A stretch of DNA of 10,621 bases, from assembly GCA_032353305.1 (NCBI GenBank), contig JAUCNG010035563.1, positions 4,165 to 14,785 of the forward strand, written 5' to 3'. The notes beneath the pieces are model-generated. The model made no database searches. It saw only the letters and a program-made list of their open reading frames with translations, and was not told where the DNA came from. Shown in pieces: positions 6,162 to 10,621 of this stretch (position 1 is the first letter of the stretch; every line of letters starts with the position of its first letter). A program made the position numbers and the translations under genes. This DNA comes from Cephalothrix spiralis (taxonomy: Eukaryota > Nemertea > Palaeonemertea > Archinemertea > Cephalotrichidae).

Positions 6162-8471
6162 ATGTCTTCTGATTATCCACCTCTTTTGTCACAGTACGGG
6201 ACACTTGAAACTTGTAACACATTATACGCTAAAAATGCCGTTCTTCAAGAAAGAATGATCAGCTTGTCGGGTAGCGAAGAAAACAAACAATATGCTGAAA
6301 ATCCAAATCTTCTGTTTAAATTTTTGACTACACGAATGCAACAATTGGTAAATTCAAAGACAATAGACATACAGCAGTTTACGACCCATGCACTCTATGA
6401 AAATATATATGCTTGTATTCACAATCTCCGTACAACTGTTTTTAAAGAAGATTTCATTAAATGTGTCAGTCCATGGCATGAATGGTGTTTGGAAACGGTG
6501 GATTTTGTTAATAGTGTTAAAGACAGACCAATACTATACAACTTGCATAAAAACCTTAGTCCCGAAGAAACTGGCCAATTGCAATCGGATGAAACTAATA
6601 TTGTAGAAATTCGAAATCACATGTCGAACGGTTTCATGAATGTAAAAAATATGGAGTCTTTGTACAAATTTGTTGACGAGTTAATGCGATCTTGTGAGGC
6701 TTTGTTACCCACGATTCAATGGGACACAACTTTAACAACAATTCGGGTTTTGAAAAATATCACAACGGGTCTAATAACGTTACTTTCAAGTGGTACTTCT
6801 ACAGTTTTACCAACTGGGGACAACATAATAAACGCTTTCCAACAATTGCAAGTAAACAAATCGAAAACAACTGCCCAAGTGTGCATCGAAGTCTCGATAG
6901 TATTACTGAAACTCTTTAAGGATCCTTTAAAATCGTACGCAGCATTTTACACATTATGTCCAAGGGTGCAAATTTTGCTTTTGACTTTTAGAATAGAACA
7001 ATCCACAATCCACTATGCTCTAGAATGTACTCCTAGTCATATTTTCGATTTAATGAATAAAACCATTGATCCGTTAATATCAGACAGCATAACGAATGCT
7101 ATTTTCGCACTGTCTTCCAGGATAGTACCCATCGATTCGCGTTCTGTGAATGATTTATACAAAGAAACAAATAAAAAAGATATTGCAAAAACGGGACTTT
7201 TAGATTCTATAAGTTCCGCGTTTGAACACGAAACCATGAAGGAACCCAGTGTATTTACTCCGACGATAGGCAAAATGTATCCGGAAAATTCTGTACTAAG
7301 TTTGGACAATTATTGGTACCCGTTACCCACGAGTTATCTAAAGAAAGGTTGTGTACAAGAAAACGTGGCCACTTTGAAACAAAAATATGAACTAAATCCA
7401 ACAGCAGACGATACTATTATAGAATTCATAGATCCACACGCAACGATCATCATGGCGGCCTTGAGGGGAATACGACTTGTTTGGAATTATTTCCCCCAAG
7501 CTGTAAAACGTGCAACTTTACGACAAGAGGACATGATGGAAGTGGACGAAGAGAAGGGGATAGAAGAAGCAATGGGGATGGAGTCATTTGAACCAGACTT
7601 TAAATACAATTTCATTGACATGATATGCGTCGGTGCATTTGAGGGAGATTTAATAATTACAAACGATATTTGTGGATCCTTGCTTTTAGATAACGAATAC
7701 AAACTGAAAAAGGAAATTCCCTACATATGGTATAGTGCTTGTGTGACGAGTTTGCTTCCATACATTGATGAAAGGTGCAATTTAACGAGTAGTCTTAACA
7801 TTAACGAATATTCTCTTGGTATGGTTGAACAAGCTACTTTTTTCTGTTCAGAAAATACTGACTTGTTTTTATCTAGAATATCCTCGAGACGTGTGAACAA
7901 TATCAACGTGGCTTATTTGGCGATTCCTACAGACACAGTGCTATTTTTTCAAGAATTGCCAAATAAACAGTCGTCATTGGGGAAACAAAACGACGTTAAA
8001 AATAACGTACAAAAAACAACAATTAGAGCAAAGAACAAAATTGTGGGCAAAGAGCATCATGGATTGTATTTGTCAAACGGTTCTGAATTCCATTTAACTG
8101 AAGATTTCAATATTCGTTTCCATGAACCCGGTCCAGCCTTGAGTTTTAAAACGAGTGCCTTATTTAATCGAGTTACAAATGAAGATTTAATACTTATCAG
8201 CGCAGCCAACAAATACACCGAAGTTGCCTTATCCATCTTAGCACCAAACATTGTAAAATTTCCAAACACCGTTAAAGACTATATTTTATCCACTGTTTTC
8301 AAATCAGCCACACTTATCAGTAGCAGCAGCAATTCTTTTGACAAAAAAAGAGCAGGGGAGATACTGGAAAAATTTATAATTAACGCTTTTAACCAACCCG
8401 TCATCAAACAGAAAATAAGCTTACGTGATCAGTTGTGTCAAGAGTTTAAGGAAGACCTTGAGAGGATATGA
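6162..8471 (+). CDS. 769-residue orphan protein, possibly structural
   Basis: I do not recognise this protein. At 769 residues it is the largest in the window. The N-terminal half (to about 330) appears mostly helical, with many evenly spaced leucines and isoleucines. A Met- and Glu-rich acidic insert lies at about 457-480, and the part from about 485 on is mixed. A Lys/Asn/Gln-rich, probably exposed segment lies around 605-630. No signal peptide, membrane span, nucleotide-binding loop or metal cluster is visible. Size, lack of catalytic motifs and position in a compact viral block would suit a virion or scaffold protein, but this is inference only. A TATA-like element and a 10-base palindrome precede the start. 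The stop codon overlaps the next start in an ATGA arrangement (8468-8471), so the next gene probably depends on the same transcript or on an internal promoter. Confidence 0.95.
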   Translation: MSSDYPPLLSQYGTLETCNTLYAKNAVLQERMISLSGSEENKQYAENPNLLFKFLTTRMQQLVNSKTIDIQQFTTHALYENIYACIHNLRTTVFKEDFIKCVSPWHEWCLETVDFVNSVKDRPILYNLHKNLSPEETGQLQSDETNIVEIRNHMSNGFMNVKNMESLYKFVDELMRSCEALLPTIQWDTTLTTIRVLKNITTGLITLLSSGTSTVLPTGDNIINAFQQLQVNKSKTTAQVCIEVSIVLLKLFKDPLKSYAAFYTLCPRVQILLLTFRIEQSTIHYALECTPSHIFDLMNKTIDPLISDSITNAIFALSSRIVPIDSRSVNDLYKETNKKDIAKTGLLDSISSAFEHETMKEPSVFTPTIGKMYPENSVLSLDNYWYPLPTSYLKKGCVQENVATLKQKYELNPTADDTIIEFIDPHATIIMAALRGIRLVWNYFPQAVKRATLRQEDMMEVDEEKGIEEAMGMESFEPDFKYNFIDMICVGAFEGDLIITNDICGSLLLDNEYKLKKEIPYIWYSACVTSLLPYIDERCNLTSSLNINEYSLGMVEQATFFCSENTDLFLSRISSRRVNNINVAYLAIPTDTVLFFQELPNKQSSLGKQNDVKNNVQKTTIRAKNKIVGKEHHGLYLSNGSEFHLTEDFNIRFHEPGPALSFKTSALFNRVTNEDLILISAANKYTEVALSILAPNIVKFPNTVKDYILSTVFKSATLISSSSNSFDKKRAGEILEKFIINAFNQPVIKQKISLRDQLCQEFKEDLERI
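8446..8450 (+). promoter_or_regulatory. TTAAG motif upstream of the DUF4326 gene
   Basis: TTAAG occurs 17 bases before the ATG at 8468, inside the end of the 769-residue gene. With similar motifs before two other genes it may belong to a DTAAG-type late initiator set, but coding constraint and AT-richness could equally explain it. Confidence 0.15.
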
Positions 8472-9091
8472 ACACAAAATCAATGTTACGTATCCCGAAA
8501 ATAGTTAGACTGAAACGTAAGAAGGGTAAAGTGTTACAGGATGCTGAATTATACGTAGGAAACTATTGCTATGCTGGAGGTTGGACATTGCAGCAATCTA
8601 AATTTTTCAATCCGTTTTCGGTTCATAAAAATGAAAAGAGTAAAAGAAAAAAACGACGCGCCTGCATGAAATATATTAGTTATATCAAGACAAATAAAAA
8701 ACTTATTGAGGCGTTGCATGAAATTTTTGAAGTAGACAGTATCGGGTGCTTCTGTGACCAACCCTTATATTGTCACGCATATTATTTAGTGGCTTTTGGT
8801 GCAAAACATTTAAAAATTCCATTACAAATACAATGTTCAAGGGAGGAAGGAGGAGAAAACTATGAACACAGTACCAGTCACGATCATCAAAATATACATT
8901 TAGAAAATCTATACGTAGGAAACGATACCAACTTTAGCGACACAACTGATGATACATTGGTTTACAATGGGAAGGACACTGAAGAAAAAGACAACAACAG
9001 TTTCCGAGAAAACATACAAACACCAACAACATATGGGAACAGAAGAGGAGACGGATTGTTTACCAGTGAAAAAATTGTCGACGCATGTTAG
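8468..9091 (+). CDS. DUF4326-domain protein
   Basis: The N-terminal part matches the DUF4326 pattern. There is a basic leader (residues 1-25), a strand YVG at 29-31, Gly-Gly-Trp at 37-39, the Ser-Lys followed by Asn-Pro-Phe signature at 44-50, a basic helical stretch with Lys/Arg at about 55-90, and the closing IGCFCDQPLYCH at 92-103. The last element carries the conserved C94, C96, C102 and H103. DUF4326 occurs in phages, bacteria and large eukaryotic viruses. Its biochemical role is not established as far as I know, and the Cys/His cluster could bind metal. Residues after about 120 are a Thr/Asn/Asp/Glu-rich, probably disordered tail. A second YVGN occurs at 149-152. The start overlaps the upstream stop as ATGA; Met6 is an alternative. 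The tail's true end is uncertain, because the next gene overlaps it by 143 bases and the coding frame appears to switch near 9035. Confidence 0.85.
   Translation: MNTKSMLRIPKIVRLKRKKGKVLQDAELYVGNYCYAGGWTLQQSKFFNPFSVHKNEKSKRKKRRACMKYISYIKTNKKLIEALHEIFEVDSIGCFCDQPLYCHAYYLVAFGAKHLKIPLQIQCSREEGGENYEHSTSHDHQNIHLENLYVGNDTNFSDTTDDTLVYNGKDTEEKDNNSFRENIQTPTTYGNRRGDGLFTSEKIVDAC
8550..8923 (+). repeat. 14-base exact direct repeat inside the DUF4326 gene
   Basis: TATACGTAGGAAAC occurs at 8550-8563 and again at 8910-8923, in the same reading frame, encoding the YVGN of the domain's first strand (residues 29-32) and a copy at 149-152. The second copy is not followed by the rest of the domain. It may be a remnant of a partial domain duplication or a chance repeat. 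Confidence 0.6.
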
Positions 9092-10526
9092 CAGTACATC
9101 ACATACTGGGATATTGAAACGAAACATTAGAAACAATATGAAAAAAAACAACGCAAAAACGACAACAATGTCAAACACCATCAAAAACAGGAGGGTAACT
9201 GTGAAGAAACAAAACAGACGAATCTTACAGACTTTTCAATTGGACAAACTGAAGAATGCGACAAAACGAATTCAAACGAACCAGATGAAGATCTCGACTT
9301 TAATGAAACCACAGATGCTACAGTTCCTTCAATCGGTATCGGCGACAGGGGGTTCGTATAATTCTAAACAAGTAGACGATGAAGTGTCATCGTTAACAAA
9401 CGATCTAACGTCTTCCATCGACAATTCAATACATTTTCTACCGGCCAAATTCAACTATCACGACTTGATCGTGTTTGTAAATAACCTTGCAACGGACACA
9501 AACGCGAATTGGTTTGAAAACACTGTTACTTCAACAGGGTATACCCAATTCAAACACTGTACAAAAAGCGTACTGATCTTACCCCATGCAGTAACTCAGC
9601 AAATCATTGAATACATGTATACAGATACTTACCACTTTACCGACGACACTGAAACGGTAGAAGGGAATGTAAACAATAACACTGAGGATTCTGGACCATG
9701 TGACGAGGAAGACGGTTATAGTAACGTTGAGTCAGAAGTTAGCAGTATGGGTGCAGAAGAGTCGATAATGGCAACATTGGAGTATGGAAACCATACATGT
9801 ATCACAGATGATTGTTTGAAAAATATAAAAGCGTGCACCTATTTTCAATGCGAAACCGGTCAATTTATTTCTGAATACTTACTCCCAAACATCAATGCCG
9901 TATTCACCCACGACAATAACGTTTTCGTGCAGTTTATGGAATTGTTGTCGAATTCTAAATTCAAATGTGTGTTTACAAAAATGGTAAACGCAAATTTACA
10001 AGTTGTTCCAGATGCCTCTTTTAAACTGTTATCCCTTAGTGAGAACAATATACCATACGATCTTTTCACCCAACCCATAGTTCGAGTATACATTGTAAAA
10101 GCAGACAAAAATATAGATGATTGGTTTTTGATGGTTGACAACCTATATCCTGTGGAACAAGGAGCTCGTGATTTAACACCAGAACTGAAATCGATTTATG
10201 ATGATCTTCAAACCATAGATATAAATGATAAAATGGATAGTGATATCTGCAATATCATCACAATACACATTAGTATTTCCTCTTTTGCCGTCAAAAATGA
10301 ACACGTTATGAAACAAAGCCCGAAAAGATTTCAGATATCTACGCCGTCTTATTCTGAAAACAGAAGACACGGTTTAAGAGTAAGATATGAAATGTCACTA
10401 AGAAACCTGAGCACAATTATCAATAACGACAATATGAATGCTAAATCACACGATCACGATTTCGTGGGAAACCGTGTTATAAATTTTGTGGAAACAGAAA
10501 TGTCCGAACTGGTATATGTTGTATAG
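8949..10526 (+). CDS. Divergent BTB-like protein with charged N-terminal region
   Basis: The open frame has 525 codons, and the frame itself is open from 8919. Residues 1 to about 130 are basic, Lys/Thr/Asn-rich and poorly ordered. From about 165 a BTB-like core can be proposed: His-Asp-Leu-Ile-Val-Phe-Val at 171-177, a Leu-Pro then helix leading to IIEYMYTD at about 219-226, and a helical pair starting at C289 (CLKNIKACTYFQ) and ending near N316. This resembles the end of BTB folds. A strongly acidic insert (about 230-288) would split the fold. BTB proteins dimerise and often link substrates to cullin-3 ligases; poxviruses carry examples. Residues beyond 320 are unassigned. The start is uncertain: Met1, Met7, Met29 or later are all possible, and coding statistics between 9131 and 9358 favour another frame. 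The stop (10524-10526) is followed by an open frame. Confidence 0.75.
   Translation: MIHWFTMGRTLKKKTTTVSEKTYKHQQHMGTEEETDCLPVKKLSTHVSSTSHTGILKRNIRNNMKKNNAKTTTMSNTIKNRRVTVKKQNRRILQTFQLDKLKNATKRIQTNQMKISTLMKPQMLQFLQSVSATGGSYNSKQVDDEVSSLTNDLTSSIDNSIHFLPAKFNYHDLIVFVNNLATDTNANWFENTVTSTGYTQFKHCTKSVLILPHAVTQQIIEYMYTDTYHFTDDTETVEGNVNNNTEDSGPCDEEDGYSNVESEVSSMGAEESIMATLEYGNHTCITDDCLKNIKACTYFQCETGQFISEYLLPNINAVFTHDNNVFVQFMELLSNSKFKCVFTKMVNANLQVVPDASFKLLSLSENNIPYDLFTQPIVRVYIVKADKNIDDWFLMVDNLYPVEQGARDLTPELKSIYDDLQTIDINDKMDSDICNIITIHISISSFAVKNEHVMKQSPKRFQISTPSYSENRRHGLRVRYEMSLRNLSTIINNDNMNAKSHDHDFVGNRVINFVETEMSELVYVV
9131..9358 (+). other. Alternative-frame coding-like segment inside the BTB-like gene
   Basis: The frame used by the DUF4326 gene is open again from 9131 to a TAA at 9359-9361, after stops at 9089 and 9128. 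Over the 32 codons from 9254, this frame has 25 purine-first codons and 16 of purine-any-pyrimidine type. The frame of the 525-codon gene has 18 and 5 over the same bases. The alternative product is acidic and Asn/Thr-rich like the DUF4326 tail, whereas the annotated frame is basic. The segment is flanked by an A8 run (9141-9148) and a G5 run (9348-9352). It may be true coding sequence displaced by indels, an overlapping frame, or a composition artefact. Confidence 0.45.
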
Positions 10527-10621
10527 ATTTGTCAAAGAAAGACTAGCAAATTGACGAGATCGGGAACCAAACCCGGATTTGATGCCGAGAGCGACGATGA
10601 TGGTGGTGGTGGTTCAAGCAA
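10527..10621. other. Right-edge segment with open frames, possible partial gene
   Basis: After the TAG at 10524-10526 the same rightward frame stays open to the window edge. It encodes about 30 residues, including an acidic Ser/Asp run and four consecutive Gly codons, with many purine-any-pyrimidine codons. It has no ATG. On the other strand a frame reading in from the edge ends at a TGA (10532-10534) after 29 codons rich in Pro and Ser, so the tail of a leftward gene is also possible. Positions 10551-10621 contain 38 G or C in 71 bases, clearly above the AT-rich remainder. The window ends too soon to decide. Confidence 0.4.

Noticed and set aside
7037-7309. Leftward open frame of 90 codons opposite the 769-residue gene
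   Set aside because: Antisense to a long intact gene and without recognisable features.
8909-9184. Leftward frame of 91 codons with a hydrophobic, Phe-rich product
   Set aside because: It mirrors the Lys/Asn-rich rightward coding region; poly-A and Lys codons read backwards as Phe and Leu, which makes a false membrane-like protein.
1-10621. CRISPR arrays, tRNA or rRNA genes, insertion sequences, bacterial promoters and ribosome binding sites
   Set aside because: No regularly spaced repeats, cloverleaf-like T-arm signatures or transposase-like products were seen, and starts lack consistent purine-rich binding sites.
1-10621. Host gene with introns
   Set aside because: Long uninterrupted frames with tiny gaps and overlaps do not fit spliced host genes, though integration of viral DNA in a host genome is not excluded.

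Overview
The window looks like part of a large double-stranded DNA virus genome, or a genome-integrated copy of one, probably from an invertebrate or other eukaryotic host. The reasons are: AT-rich sequence, seven long intronless genes packed with gaps of 3 to 57 bases or with overlaps, eukaryotic-style TATA elements instead of bacterial ribosome binding sites, a tail-anchored membrane protein, Cys-rich putative metal-binding proteins, and a BTB-like protein. I see no hallmark gene (DNA polymerase, terminase, major capsid protein, infectivity factor), so I cannot assign a family. Malacoherpesvirus-like, nimavirus-like and nudivirus-like lineages all remain open.

Layout. Positions 1-444 hold no convincing gene. 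Two leftward genes follow, read from the middle outwards: a 592-residue orphan (2905 down to 1127) and, 10 bases later, a 223-residue tail-anchored acidic protein (1116 down to 445). A 337-base divergent intergenic region (2906-3242) separates them from a rightward block that fills the rest. That block holds a 742-residue Cys-rich orphan (3243-5471), a 209-residue orphan (5475-6104), a 769-residue orphan (6162-8471), a 207-residue protein with a DUF4326-type domain (8468-9091) and a 525-residue protein with a divergent BTB-like core (8949-10526). The last 95 bases are more GC-rich, and an acidic Gly-rich frame stays open to the window edge.

The part most worth attention is 8919-9361, between the DUF4326 and BTB-like regions. 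The frame with the best coding signal seems to change several times there, close to homopolymer runs. Either two genes overlap, or one longer gene is broken by indels (real or from sequencing), or slippage is involved. Both domains are uncommon next to each other. If they belong to one locus, it would be an unusual viral accessory gene.

Only the DUF4326 assignment rests on a clear motif match. The BTB-like and metal-binding calls are structural guesses from residue patterns. All other genes are unrecognised, and their descriptions cover composition and context only.
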